Shown here: piece after piece, positions 41,832-50,356 of the stretch | Layout of the letters: every line of letters begins with the position of its first letter | How positions within the stretch are numbered: position 1 is the first letter of the stretch | NCBI RefSeq assembly: GCF_029953285.1 | Contig: NZ_JASAOI010000044.1 | Coordinates: 60,629 to 124,628, forward strand | Source: Yinghuangia seranimata | GTDB taxonomy: Bacteria > Actinomycetota > Actinomycetes > Streptomycetales > Streptomycetaceae | Length of the DNA stretch: 64,000 nt | Direction of reading: 5' to 3' | Made by a program: the position numbers and the translations under genes | Notes under the pieces: model-generated | Seen by the model: the letters and a program-made list of their open reading frames with translations, nothing else | The model's database searches: none | What the model was told of the DNA's origin: nothing

Positions 41832-43178
41832 TCACGGCTTGGCCTGGGCGGTGTCGGTGTCGATCTGCTTGTCGACGCCGGCCAGTCCGGACTTCAGGTC
41901 GGGCACCCGGCCCGCCTCCCACGCGTAGCAGAACTCCTGGAAGGTGACCTGGTACTTGCCGCCGTTGAGGCTCGCGGGGGTGCTGTTGCTCGCCGGGTTC
42001 TTGAAGACCTCGAGGAACGGCTTGAAGTGCTCGTCGCCCGCGAGCGGCGTGCTGTCGAGCGCGGCGAACGTGGTCGGCACGTTGTGGATGGTCGCCGCGA
42101 ACGAGTTGACCGCGTCCGTGTCGGTGGTGAGGAACTTGATGAACTCCCAGGCGGCGGCCTGGTGGTGGCTCGACTTCGCGATGCCGATCACGGTGCCGGT
42201 CAGGTAGCCGCGGCCGTACGAGTCGGCCTGGTCGTCGGGCACGGGCAGCGGCGCGGTGCCGTAGTTCAGGGTCGGGCTGTCCTCGGCGATCGACGCGGTG
42301 CGCCACTCGCCGTCGAGCTGCATGGCGACCTGCCCGGCCTGGAACGGGTTCTGCGCGGAGAACTCCTCGCCGAAGCCCGCGCGGAACTTCTCGAGCTTCT
42401 CGAACCCGCCGAGCGCCTCCACGAGTTCCTTCTGGTAGGTGAGCATCTGCGCGGCCTGCGGCGTGCTCGCCAGGTTGGACTTGCCGTCCGCGCCGACGTA
42501 CGTCGGGCCCCACTGGGCCAGCACGTGCGCGGGCGTGAACTCGTAGCCGTGGAACGTCGGCATGACGCCCGCGACCTTGATCGACCCGTCGGCGTTGAGC
42601 TGCTGGAGCTTGACGGCGTCGGCCTTGAACTCCGACATCGTCTTGGGCGGCGAGGTGATGCCGGCCGCCGTGAACATGTCCTTGTTGTAGTAGAGGCCGT
42701 ACGCGTCGGCGAGGAACGGCAGTGCGCACCGCTTGCCCTGGAACTGCGTGTAGTCCAGCGTCGCCTTCGGGAAAGTCTTGGCCGGGTCCAGGCCGGACTT
42801 CGTGACGAACGGCGCCAGGTCGACCCAGCCGCCCGACGAGCAGAACTGGCCGACGTTGTCGGTCGTGAACGACGACACGACGTCGGGGCCCTTGCTGGAG
42901 CGCACGCCCTGCGTCAGCTTGTCGTCGTTGACGTTCGGGGTCGCCTCGACCTTGATGTTCGGGTGCGTGGTGTTGAACTTGGCGATCAGGTCGTTGATCG
43001 CCTTGACTTCGCTCTCCTGGCTCCAGCCGTGCCAGAACTTGATGGTGACCTTCTTGTTGATGTCCTCGTCGGCGCCGGTGCCGCCGCCGGAGCCGCCCGC
43101 GCACGAGGTGGCGAGCAGCGCGGCGGTGGCGGCGACGGCTATGGACGCGGTCAGGCGGCGGAATCGGGGTCTGTGCAC
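41832..43178 (-). CDS. Sugar-binding lipoprotein of the ABC importer
   Basis: This is a 448-residue family 1 extracellular solute-binding protein. The signal peptide ends in LLATSC (lipobox), then a Gly-rich linker, then VTIKFWHGWSQESEVKAIND. LPFLADAYGLYYNKDMFTAAG and AAAWEFIKFLTTDTDAV are conserved segments. It should capture an oligosaccharide, perhaps a beta-glucoside or chitobiose given the glycosidase and kinase; that is inference. GTG 43178 has AGGAG seven bases upstream. It is the first transport gene, 110 bases after the ROK regulator. Confidence 0.9.
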   Translation of the reverse strand: MHRPRFRRLTASIAVAATAALLATSCAGGSGGGTGADEDINKKVTIKFWHGWSQESEVKAINDLIAKFNTTHPNIKVEATPNVNDDKLTQGVRSSKGPDVVSSFTTDNVGQFCSSGGWVDLAPFVTKSGLDPAKTFPKATLDYTQFQGKRCALPFLADAYGLYYNKDMFTAAGITSPPKTMSEFKADAVKLQQLNADGSIKVAGVMPTFHGYEFTPAHVLAQWGPTYVGADGKSNLASTPQAAQMLTYQKELVEALGGFEKLEKFRAGFGEEFSAQNPFQAGQVAMQLDGEWRTASIAEDSPTLNYGTAPLPVPDDQADSYGRGYLTGTVIGIAKSSHHQAAAWEFIKFLTTDTDAVNSFAATIHNVPTTFAALDSTPLAGDEHFKPFLEVFKNPASNSTPASLNGGKYQVTFQEFCYAWEAGRVPDLKSGLAGVDKQIDTDTAQAKP

Positions 43179-43201
43179 TGGGATCTCCTCCGGGCGATCG
43201 G

Positions 43202-43288
43202 CGGGGGAAGTGCGGGGGACGTGCGGGAGATGCGGGCGCGGCGCGGGAAGTGCCGTTGCGGTGCGGGACGTGCGGGGGCTGTGCGGGG
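43202..43288. repeat. Degenerate 9-11-base tandem repeat between the ROK and binding-protein genes
   Basis: About eight imperfect units of the type GTGCGGGGGAC lie between the ROK stop codon and the ribosome-binding site of the next gene. It is purine-rich on the plus strand. It may be slippage, or a structured leader affecting the ratio of regulator to binding protein. Confidence 0.6.
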
Positions 43289-44476
43289 TCAGGCGGTGGT
43301 GAACACGCTGTCGCGGGCCACGTCGAGCGCCGCGTGGACGGCCCCGGTGCGCACGGGGTTGCCGCGCACCTCGCCGAGGACCAGCCGGGGCCGGGGGATG
43401 GCGAGCCCGTGCAGCTCGTCGGTCACCCGGGCCAGGAGCGGGGCGCCGCCGGTGAGCGGGACGGCCCCGGACAGGACGACGAGCGCGGGGTCGAGCACCG
43501 CGACGATCGACGCGAGGCCGACCGCGAGCCGGGTGGCGAGCTCGTCGAGGAACCCGGCGCCGCCGGGGGAGTGCTGCGGCTCGGCCGCGACCGCTTGGGC
43601 GACCGCGCCGGCCGCCGTGCGGGCGCTGATGCCGTGCGTCTTGGCCAGCGCCAACACGGCCGGGGCGCCGGCGAGTTGCTGGAAGCCGCCGGTGTTGCTG
43701 CGGCCGATGTCTCGGATCACGGGGGCGCCGGGCAGCGGCATGTAGCCGACCTCGCCCGCGCCGCCGGTCGCGCCGCGGTGCAGCCGGCCGCCGAGCACGA
43801 GCGCCGAGCCGATGCCCTCGTCGACCCACAGCAGTACGAAGTCGCCGGGGTCCTTCGCCGCGCCCTCGCGCTGCTCGGCGAGCGCCACCAGATTGACGTC
43901 GTTCTCGACGTCGACGGTGGTGCCGAGTGCGGTGCGGACCTCGTCGAGGACGCCGGGCGCGTGCCAGCCGGGAAGGTGGCGGGCGTACCGGAAGCGCCCG
44001 GTGGCCGGGTCGAACGCGCCCGGCATGCCGATCACGACGTGCGTCAGGTCGGCGGGGGCGAGCCCGGCCGAGGCGGTCGCGGCGGCGACCGCCTCGCGCA
44101 GCCGCGCGGCGACGTTCACCGGCGCGCGCCGCGGGGTGGGCAGCCGGTACTCGGCGACGACGTGCCCGGACAGGTCGGCGACCGCGACGTCGATGCGCGC
44201 GGGCGTGACGTCGAGGCCGGCCACGTGCGCGGCCGCCGGGTTGAGCTCGTACAACTGTGCGGCCGGGCCGGGCCCGCCGCCCGCCGTGCCCACCGCGCGC
44301 ACCAGGCCGGCCGCCTCGAGGCGGGCCAGCAGCTGGGACGCGGTGGGCTTGGACAGCCCGGTGAGCTGTCCGATCCGGCCGCGGGAGAGCGGGCCGTGGC
44401 GCAGCAGCAGGTCGAGTGCCGCGCGGTCGTTGATCGCGCGCAGCAGGCTCGGCCGGCCCGCCCGGTCGCCTGACAT
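43289..44476 (-). CDS. ROK-family transcriptional repressor of the sugar operon
   Basis: This is a 395-residue protein. The N-terminal winged helix (about 10-75) has LSRGRIGQLTGLSKPTASQLL, read in part as GQLTGLSKPTASQLL. The ROK sugar-binding domain has the phosphate loop VAGLDVTPARIDVAVADL and DVENDVNLVALAEQ, then GIGSALVLGGRLHRGATGGAGEVGYM. The Cys-rich zinc loop of many ROK proteins is absent. A perfect 19-base palindrome lies 28 bases upstream of ATG 44476. It probably controls itself and the transport genes, released by the imported sugar. Confidence 0.88.
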   Translation of the reverse strand: MSGDRAGRPSLLRAINDRAALDLLLRHGPLSRGRIGQLTGLSKPTASQLLARLEAAGLVRAVGTAGGGPGPAAQLYELNPAAAHVAGLDVTPARIDVAVADLSGHVVAEYRLPTPRRAPVNVAARLREAVAAATASAGLAPADLTHVVIGMPGAFDPATGRFRYARHLPGWHAPGVLDEVRTALGTTVDVENDVNLVALAEQREGAAKDPGDFVLLWVDEGIGSALVLGGRLHRGATGGAGEVGYMPLPGAPVIRDIGRSNTGGFQQLAGAPAVLALAKTHGISARTAAGAVAQAVAAEPQHSPGGAGFLDELATRLAVGLASIVAVLDPALVVLSGAVPLTGGAPLLARVTDELHGLAIPRPRLVLGEVRGNPVRTGAVHAALDVARDSVFTTA

Positions 44477-44503
44477 CGGTCCCCCTCGGTGTCTCGTGGA
44501 GAG

Positions 44504-44522
44504 GTTAGGAAAGTTTCCTAAC
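44504..44522 (-). promoter_or_regulatory. ROK operator, perfect 19-base palindrome
   Basis: GTTAGGAAAGTTTCCTAAC has 9-base perfect arms about a central G. It lies just upstream of the ROK regulator and fits the AT-centred operators of actinobacterial ROK repressors. Control of the downstream transport operon from here is inferred. Confidence 0.82.
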
Positions 44523-44612
44523 AGTTCCGCGTAGCGAGGAAGATAGGGCGGCCCGCGCACGGGTGTCAATGGTTCAGACCAGCTGTGCTGCAACCTGTCC
44601 CCGGACACGGCG

Positions 44613-44642
44613 AAGGCGGCAACCCCGAAGGGTCACCGCCTT
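44613..44642 (-). terminator. Hairpin after the PF04672-type methyltransferase gene
   Basis: AAGGCGG (44613-44619) pairs with CCGCCTT (44636-44642), with a second small stem AACCC/GGGT inside. It lies about 45 bases after the stop of the minus-strand methyltransferase. Confidence 0.6.
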
Positions 44643-44686
44643 GTTGAGGGTGGGTCAGCCGAGCACCCAGGGACGCCGGAGCACGC

Positions 44687-45514
44687 TCAGTGCTTGACCG
44701 CCAGACCGCCGGCCATGAGCCGCTGGCCGATCGTGAGCGGCTCGGCGACCGGCTCCTCGGGACGCCACACCGGCAGGTACACCACGCCGGGCTCGAGCAG
44801 TTCCAGGCCGTCGAAGTACGCCGTGATCTCCTCCAGCGTCCGGAACCGGCCGGTGCCCAGGCTGGTCAGGAGCGCGCCCTCGAGCGCCAGCGCGTCGGGG
44901 CTGGAAGCGCAGAAGTGGGTGAGCAGGAACTGGCTTCCGGCCGGCAGCGCGTCCAGGTACGTCCGCACTATGCCGTCGGGGTCCTCATCGTCGCCGAGGT
45001 GGTGGATGACGCCGACCAGCATCAGCCCGACCGGCTGGTCGAAGTCGATGAACTCCCGTACCTGCGGCAGGTTCAGCACCGTCTTGGGGTCGCGCAGGTC
45101 GGCGGTGACGACCGTGGTGTTCGCGTTCTCGGCGAGGATCGCGCGGCCGTGCGCGAGCACGATCGGGTCGATGTCGACGTAGACGACGCGCGCGTCCGGC
45201 GCGACCTCCTGGGCGACCTGGTGGGTGTTCTGCACGGTCGGCAGGCCCGAGCCGAGGTCCAGGAACTGGCGGATGCCCGCGTTCGCCATCGCGCGCACCG
45301 CGCGCCCCAGGATCGCCCGGTTGAAGCGGGCCACGTCGCCGATCTCGGGGACGATGTCCTGCGACTGCTGGGCTATCACGCGGTCGACGGCGAAGTTGTC
45401 CTTGCCGCCCAGCACCGCGTCGTACACCCGGGCGATGCTCGGCTTGCTCACATCGATCCCGGTCGGCGCCCATTCGGCGGCCACGTCGGCCCCGTCCTGC
45501 TCCGGCTCGCTCAC
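44687..45514 (-). CDS. SAM-dependent methyltransferase of the PF04672 type
   Basis: This is a 275-residue protein. It opens DVSKPSIARVYDAVLGGKDNF, the signature of this actinobacterial family (about 21-41, quoted in part), and has FLDLGSGLPTVQNTHQVA (about 83-100) as the SAM site with VVYVDIDPIVLAHG. VGVIHHLGDDEDPDGIV follows. Members are abundant in Streptomyces, and their substrates are mostly unknown. The ATG at 45514 is about 250 bases from the divergent membrane phospholipase-like gene. A hairpin lies after the stop. Confidence 0.87.
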   Translation of the reverse strand: MSEPEQDGADVAAEWAPTGIDVSKPSIARVYDAVLGGKDNFAVDRVIAQQSQDIVPEIGDVARFNRAILGRAVRAMANAGIRQFLDLGSGLPTVQNTHQVAQEVAPDARVVYVDIDPIVLAHGRAILAENANTTVVTADLRDPKTVLNLPQVREFIDFDQPVGLMLVGVIHHLGDDEDPDGIVRTYLDALPAGSQFLLTHFCASSPDALALEGALLTSLGTGRFRTLEEITAYFDGLELLEPGVVYLPVWRPEEPVAEPLTIGQRLMAGGLAVKH

Positions 45515-45769
45515 GATGACCCCTATTCCCTTTTCCGCGCCGACAGTTGCGGCGAGTTGATGCAGCGTCAGGGCGGATCGTAGCCCGGATCACCATCGAC
45601 TTGCGCGTGCCCGCGCCGAGGCCGCGCCCATGGACCCGGCGCAAACGGGCAGCGAGGGGAGAACGGCCGCGGCGACGCCTCCGGCCGGGCGGTTCCTGAG
45701 GGGTCCCCGTCGTGGCGGTTCGGGGCATTGGTACGGTTTTCCTATATTGAAGGGGTGAAAGGAACGGTT

Positions 45770-48061
45770 GTGACGCACGAGGCCGGGCCCGCGCCCGGCG
45801 GCCGGACCCGCGGGCTGCGCGCCGCGCGGGCGGCGGCCTATCTCGTCGTCGCCGTCTGCGTCGCGGTCATCACCGGCCTCGGCGTCGCCCGCGCCACCGT
45901 CCTCGACCGCGACTGGTACGACGGCGTCCTCGAACGCGAGGACGCCTACAATCGCCTCTACGACCAGGTCCTCGTCGACCCCGCGATGGCCGACCTCACC
46001 CGCGACCTGCTCGCCCGCCTGCCCATCCCGCCCAACCAGGCCACCGCCAACCTGCGCCTCGTCGTGCCGCCCGCCACGCTGCGCGGCATGGCCGGCGACC
46101 AGATCGGCCGCACCGTCGCCTGGCTGCGCGGCGACGAGCGCGACCTGCACTTCGTCGTCGACCTCAAGCCGATCGTCAACAACCTCGGCGGCATCGCCGA
46201 GGTCTTCGTCGGCGACCTCACCGGCGGCGTCCCCTCCGTCACCGAGAAGAACGCGCCCGACTTCGTCGCCTCCGTGCAGAACGCCCTCGACGCGCTCGCC
46301 GCCGGCCGCAGCCCCGACCGGCTGCCCGCCCTCGACCTCGCCCCCGAGGCGGCCCCCGAAGTCGCCGACCTCATCCTCGAACGCCTCCCGCAGGAGCAAC
46401 GCGCGCCCCTGCGCGAACCCGTCATCGCCGCCCTGCGCGCGAACGACCTCGGCGGCGTCCTGGTCGCCGTCGTCCCCGTGCTGTTCGGCGACAAGGTCCT
46501 CGGCGCACAGCACGGCCTCGCCGAACTCAGCCACGAACGCCCCTGGGACCTCGTCGTCGACGTCCCCGCCAAGGACACCAACGTCAACCTCGGGCCGCTC
46601 CCGCAACTGCGCGCCTTCACGGTGTTCGGGCTCGGCACGATACTGGCCGTCGCGAGCCTCCTCACCCTCGGCGGCCTGTTCGTCCTGTGGCGCACCGCGC
46701 CCCGCCGCGGCCCCGCCCGCCTGCACGGACCCGGCGTCGCCCTCGCCGCGGGAGGGCTGCTCGCGGCCGTCGTCTGCCTCATCGCGTGGGCCGCGCTGCC
46801 GCACCTGATCCCGGCGGACCGCGGCGGCTGGGCGCCGTCCGTCCGCACCCTCGTCGACGACGTGCAGGAGGCCGCCACCCGCAACATCGTCGCGGTCTGG
46901 ATGGTCGCCTCCGCCGTCCCCGTCATCGCGGGCGGCGTCCTGGTCGCCGTCGCCGCGTTCGCGGTACGCCGCCAGCTGCGCGGCCAGGACCCCCTACCGC
47001 GCTCGCGCGCCCGCACCGTCACCGTCATCGCCGCGGTCGGCGCCGCCGCGGCGCTCGCGCTGACCATCCTGGTGCCCGTCCCCACCGTCGGCGACCCCGC
47101 CAAGGAACGCCGCTGCAACGGCATGCCCCAGCTGTGCGACCGGCGCTACGACGAGGTCGCCTACCTCGCCACCCACAACTCGATGTCGTCCACCGCCGAC
47201 CGCTTCCTCAGCCCGCTGCAGGACCCCGACCTGGTCACCCAACTCGACCTCGGCGCACGGGGACTGCTCATCGACACGTACATGTGGGAGACCCCCGAGG
47301 AGATCGCGCCGCGGCTGGCCACCGCCGAGATGTCCCCCGAGGAACAGGCCATCGTCGCCGGCGTGATCGACCGCTTCGCGCCCGCCCGCCCGGGGCTGTG
47401 GCTGTGCCACTCGGTGTGCCGCGCCGGCGCGCTGCCGCTCGTCGGCACCATGCGCGAGGTCGGGGACTGGCTGCAGCGCAACCCCAACGAGGTCGTCACC
47501 CTCATCCTTCAGGACGCCGTCAGCGGCGAACAGACCATGGACGCGCTGCGCGAGGCGGGCGTCGACCACTACCTCGCCACCCCGCCGCAGGACCCCGACG
47601 GCGAATGGCCCACACTCCGCCAGATGATCAAGGACGGCCACCGCCTGGTGGTGTTCGCCGAACGCGCCGACGGGCCCGACCCGCGCTACCGGCAGTTCTA
47701 CCGGTACGGCATGGAGACCCCGTTCACCTTCACCGCCCCGTCGGAGATGAACTGCGTCCCCAACCGCGGCGGCAGCGGCAAGAAGCTGTTCCTGATGAAC
47801 CACTTCATCACCGCGATGGGCGGCAGCCGCATTGACGCCGGCAAGATCAACGCCCGGCAGTTCGTCCTCGACCGCGCGCACCGCTGCGAGACCGAACGCG
47901 GCAGACCGGTCAACTTCGTCGCCGTCGACTTCGCCACCATCGGCGACGCACGCGGCGCCGTCGACGCCCTCAACAGCGACCGCGTGCGCCGCGCGGCCCA
48001 GAACCCTCGGAACGCGCCGACGGCTCAGAACTCGACGAAGTCGAGCGGCACCGACTTGTAG
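45770..48061 (+). CDS. Membrane protein with a PI-PLC X-like catalytic domain
   Basis: This is a 763-residue protein. One helix at about 22-42 is followed by an extracellular region (about 45-280) and four helices (about 283-450). The C-terminal domain (about 455-740) has YLATHNSMSS with H469 and LWLCHSVC with H547, the two catalytic His expected of bacterial PI-PLC-like phosphodiesterases, and LLIDTYMWETPEE. It may cleave phosphoinositol or glycerophosphodiester groups outside the membrane. GTG 45770 has AAAGGAA upstream and a good TATATT at 45743-45748. The last 37 bases overlap the convergent VWA gene. Confidence 0.82.
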   Translation: MTHEAGPAPGGRTRGLRAARAAAYLVVAVCVAVITGLGVARATVLDRDWYDGVLEREDAYNRLYDQVLVDPAMADLTRDLLARLPIPPNQATANLRLVVPPATLRGMAGDQIGRTVAWLRGDERDLHFVVDLKPIVNNLGGIAEVFVGDLTGGVPSVTEKNAPDFVASVQNALDALAAGRSPDRLPALDLAPEAAPEVADLILERLPQEQRAPLREPVIAALRANDLGGVLVAVVPVLFGDKVLGAQHGLAELSHERPWDLVVDVPAKDTNVNLGPLPQLRAFTVFGLGTILAVASLLTLGGLFVLWRTAPRRGPARLHGPGVALAAGGLLAAVVCLIAWAALPHLIPADRGGWAPSVRTLVDDVQEAATRNIVAVWMVASAVPVIAGGVLVAVAAFAVRRQLRGQDPLPRSRARTVTVIAAVGAAAALALTILVPVPTVGDPAKERRCNGMPQLCDRRYDEVAYLATHNSMSSTADRFLSPLQDPDLVTQLDLGARGLLIDTYMWETPEEIAPRLATAEMSPEEQAIVAGVIDRFAPARPGLWLCHSVCRAGALPLVGTMREVGDWLQRNPNEVVTLILQDAVSGEQTMDALREAGVDHYLATPPQDPDGEWPTLRQMIKDGHRLVVFAERADGPDPRYRQFYRYGMETPFTFTAPSEMNCVPNRGGSGKKLFLMNHFITAMGGSRIDAGKINARQFVLDRAHRCETERGRPVNFVAVDFATIGDARGAVDALNSDRVRRAAQNPRNAPTAQNSTKSSGTDL

Positions 48062-48741
48062 CCCTGCACCTGCTCCGGCACCTGCAACGACCGCGTCCGC
48101 GCCGAGTTCACCAGCGAGTTCAGCAGACTGGTCAACGCCGACGTCAACGCCTCGCCCGTACTCCCGCCGCCCGGCTCGGCCAGGAACGCCGCCACCGTCG
48201 CCAGCCGGCGCAGCGTGTACTCGCTCGCCAGCCCGAAGCCGTACGTGATCACATGCGGCCGCGGCCGCCACGTCGGATCGCGCAGCGCACCCAGCGCCGC
48301 CTCCCACTGGTCGGTCGGATCCGTCGGCACGCCGTCCGTCAGCAGGAACACCACCGGGCGCAGCACCTGCGTCCCGCGCTGCGCCAACTGGGCCACGTCC
48401 GCGTCGATCTGCCGCCGGACCAGGCGCAGGATCGGCGCGAAGTTGCTCAGGCCCTCGCAGCGCACGGTCGGCAGCGACGTCAGCTCGTCGATGTCCGTCA
48501 TCGGCGTGACCAGGTGGGCGGCTGTGTTGAACGACAGGACGGACAGGTGGATGAACTCCGACATCTGCGGGCTGGTGTAGAGCGTGTCGTAGATGTTCAG
48601 CAGCGTGTCGTTGAGCAGCTTCCCGAACTCCCGCATCGAGCCCGACGTGTCGAGCACGAGGTAGGCGGGCAGCCCCTTGGGCTTGAACGCCGGCTGGGCC
48701 GGCTGCGCACCGCCGCCGAAGGGCGCGTGGGCGTCGGACAT
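48025..48741 (-). CDS. VWA-domain protein, TerY-like
   Basis: This is a 238-residue protein. The metal-ion site is visible as LVLDTSGSMREF (about 29-40), a complete DxSxS motif, with a Thr in SLPTVRCEGLSNF and Asp in LLTDGVPTDPTDQW. These match TerY-type VWA proteins. With the adjacent kinase and PP2C genes it forms a TerY-P-like triad. ATG 48741 follows GGAGGAGCA. It is the last gene of a five-gene minus-strand operon and converges on the phospholipase-like gene. Confidence 0.88.
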   Translation of the reverse strand: MSDAHAPFGGGAQPAQPAFKPKGLPAYLVLDTSGSMREFGKLLNDTLLNIYDTLYTSPQMSEFIHLSVLSFNTAAHLVTPMTDIDELTSLPTVRCEGLSNFAPILRLVRRQIDADVAQLAQRGTQVLRPVVFLLTDGVPTDPTDQWEAALGALRDPTWRPRPHVITYGFGLASEYTLRRLATVAAFLAEPGGGSTGEALTSALTSLLNSLVNSARTRSLQVPEQVQGYKSVPLDFVEF

Positions 48742-48766
48742 TGCTCCTCCAGGACGAGCGGGACGA

Positions 48767-50356
48767 TCACGTCCGCGGGGGTGCGGACTGCGGTCTCGGG
48801 GGGACGGCGGACGGCGGGGGGACGGCCGGGGGCGGTGGGGGGACGGCCGCGGGTGGCGGCGGGACGGCCGGCGGTGGAGGCGGAGGGAGGGGCGAGCGCG
48901 GAGGGCTCTCGGACGGGGGCGGCGGCATCGGCGGTGGTGCGGCGGGTGGCGGGGCCGTGGCGGGTGGCGGGGCTGCGGCGGTCGGAGGGGCCGTCGTCGG
49001 CGGCGGAGGTGTCTTCGGCGGGGACGGGACGGGCGGCGGGGCCACCGCGGGCGCAGGCGGCCGATGGGCGGGCGGCGGTGTGCGGGGCGGCGGGGGCATG
49101 GGGACGTCCTGGGACGCCGGCGGAGGTGTGTTCGGCGGAGGCGGGATCGTCCCTGCCCCGGCGGCACGGGTGGGGGGCGCGGTAGGCGGAGGCGGGACCA
49201 CCGGGCGCGGCGGGGTGTGCGGCGGGCTGTGCGGCGCGGCGGGCGACGGCGGGGGCGGGCTCGCGGGCGGCGGAGGTACGGCGGGCGGCCGCGGCAGCGG
49301 CGCGGAGCCGTTCGCGGTCAGCGGGATGTGGCCGGTGACGTTGCCGGTCCTGGCGGACGCGGGCTCGGCGGCCGCGTCGGATCCGGCGGACTCGTCGGGT
49401 TCGGGCTCGCGTCCTTCGGGCTCTTCGAGCTCGTCGGGCTCCTCGGTCACGATCCGCACCGGCAGGTCCAGCGCCGCGACGTCCTCCTCCAGCGCGGCGG
49501 ACAGCTCGTCGGGCCCGGGCCGTTCCCCCGGCGTGTCGGCCGCCAGGATCCGGTCGAGGACCGCGCCGAAACGGCCCTCGCGCAGCGCGTCGGGCAGGGC
49601 CGCGTACGCCGTCCGCGGATCGCGCCGCACGCCGGTCAGGCAGCGTACGAGCAGCGTCGCCAGCTTGAACCTGTCGCAGTGCACGGTCAGCGGCGGCTGG
49701 CTGTCGTTCGGGAAGAGCGGGTCCTCCCACTCCGGCGACTCGATCCATTCGCGCCGCTCGATGCCGCAGGTGTCGAGGTCGATGACGAACACGTCGCCGC
49801 TGTTCCGCGCCCAGAAGACGTTGCTGTACGACCAGTCGCCGTAGACGACGTCCCACTGCTCCAACAGCGCGCAGAACGCCACGAGTTGGCGCGCGGCGGT
49901 CACGCGGACCCCCAGGTCCGGCACCGCCAGGCCGCGCGGCCCGTACGCCTCCGGCTCGCGGACCAGCCAGTCGATCTCCAACGGCGCGGGCCGCGTCGGA
50001 CGCCCGCTGAGGCCGCGCAGCGCGGCGAAGAACCGGCGCGGCGCCTTCGCGACCACCACGCCCACCACCGTGCCGCGTTCGTCGAGGACGCGGGAGACGG
50101 GCCAACACGTGCAGCGGTCCACGACGTCGGTCTGCGCGGGGTCGGTCAACGTGGCCGGCAGCAGCGTCAGGGCCTTGAGGCGCGCCGCGTCCACGACACC
50201 CAGGGGCGACCGGTACAGCTTGGCCAGCCAACCCGGATGCCCGGCGATCTCGAACACGACGCGGGACTCGCCGCGATCGCGCGCGAGGACCGCGCCCTGC
50301 GGGACGTCCGAGAGCCGGACGTCCGGCGGAAACGGGCTGCCGGACCAGCTGTTCAC
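48767..50356 (-). CDS. Atypical protein kinase with a long proline-rich tail
   Basis: This is a 529-residue protein. The kinase domain (about 20-300) keeps Lys46 in WLAKLY, Asp174 and Asn179 in GDWSYSN (five apart, as in HRDxxxxN) and Asp193/195 in VIDLDTCG as the DFG equivalent. It lacks the usual Gly-rich loop sequence. The tail (about 340-529) is almost pure Pro/Ala/Ser/Thr and includes many PPPP runs. GTG 50356 overlaps the PP2C stop by four bases. It should phosphorylate partners of the locus, while the PP2C would remove the mark. Confidence 0.82.
   Translation of the reverse strand: MNSWSGSPFPPDVRLSDVPQGAVLARDRGESRVVFEIAGHPGWLAKLYRSPLGVVDAARLKALTLLPATLTDPAQTDVVDRCTCWPVSRVLDERGTVVGVVVAKAPRRFFAALRGLSGRPTRPAPLEIDWLVREPEAYGPRGLAVPDLGVRVTAARQLVAFCALLEQWDVVYGDWSYSNVFWARNSGDVFVIDLDTCGIERREWIESPEWEDPLFPNDSQPPLTVHCDRFKLATLLVRCLTGVRRDPRTAYAALPDALREGRFGAVLDRILAADTPGERPGPDELSAALEEDVAALDLPVRIVTEEPDELEEPEGREPEPDESAGSDAAAEPASARTGNVTGHIPLTANGSAPLPRPPAVPPPPASPPPPSPAAPHSPPHTPPRPVVPPPPTAPPTRAAGAGTIPPPPNTPPPASQDVPMPPPPRTPPPAHRPPAPAVAPPPVPSPPKTPPPPTTAPPTAAAPPPATAPPPAAPPPMPPPPSESPPRSPLPPPPPPAVPPPPAAVPPPPPAVPPPSAVPPRPQSAPPRT

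Noticed and set aside
41832..43829. Binding-protein gene extended upstream to 43829
   Set aside because: The extra part is antisense-like overlap with the ROK gene. The lipoprotein signal begins at GTG 43178 with AGGAG upstream.
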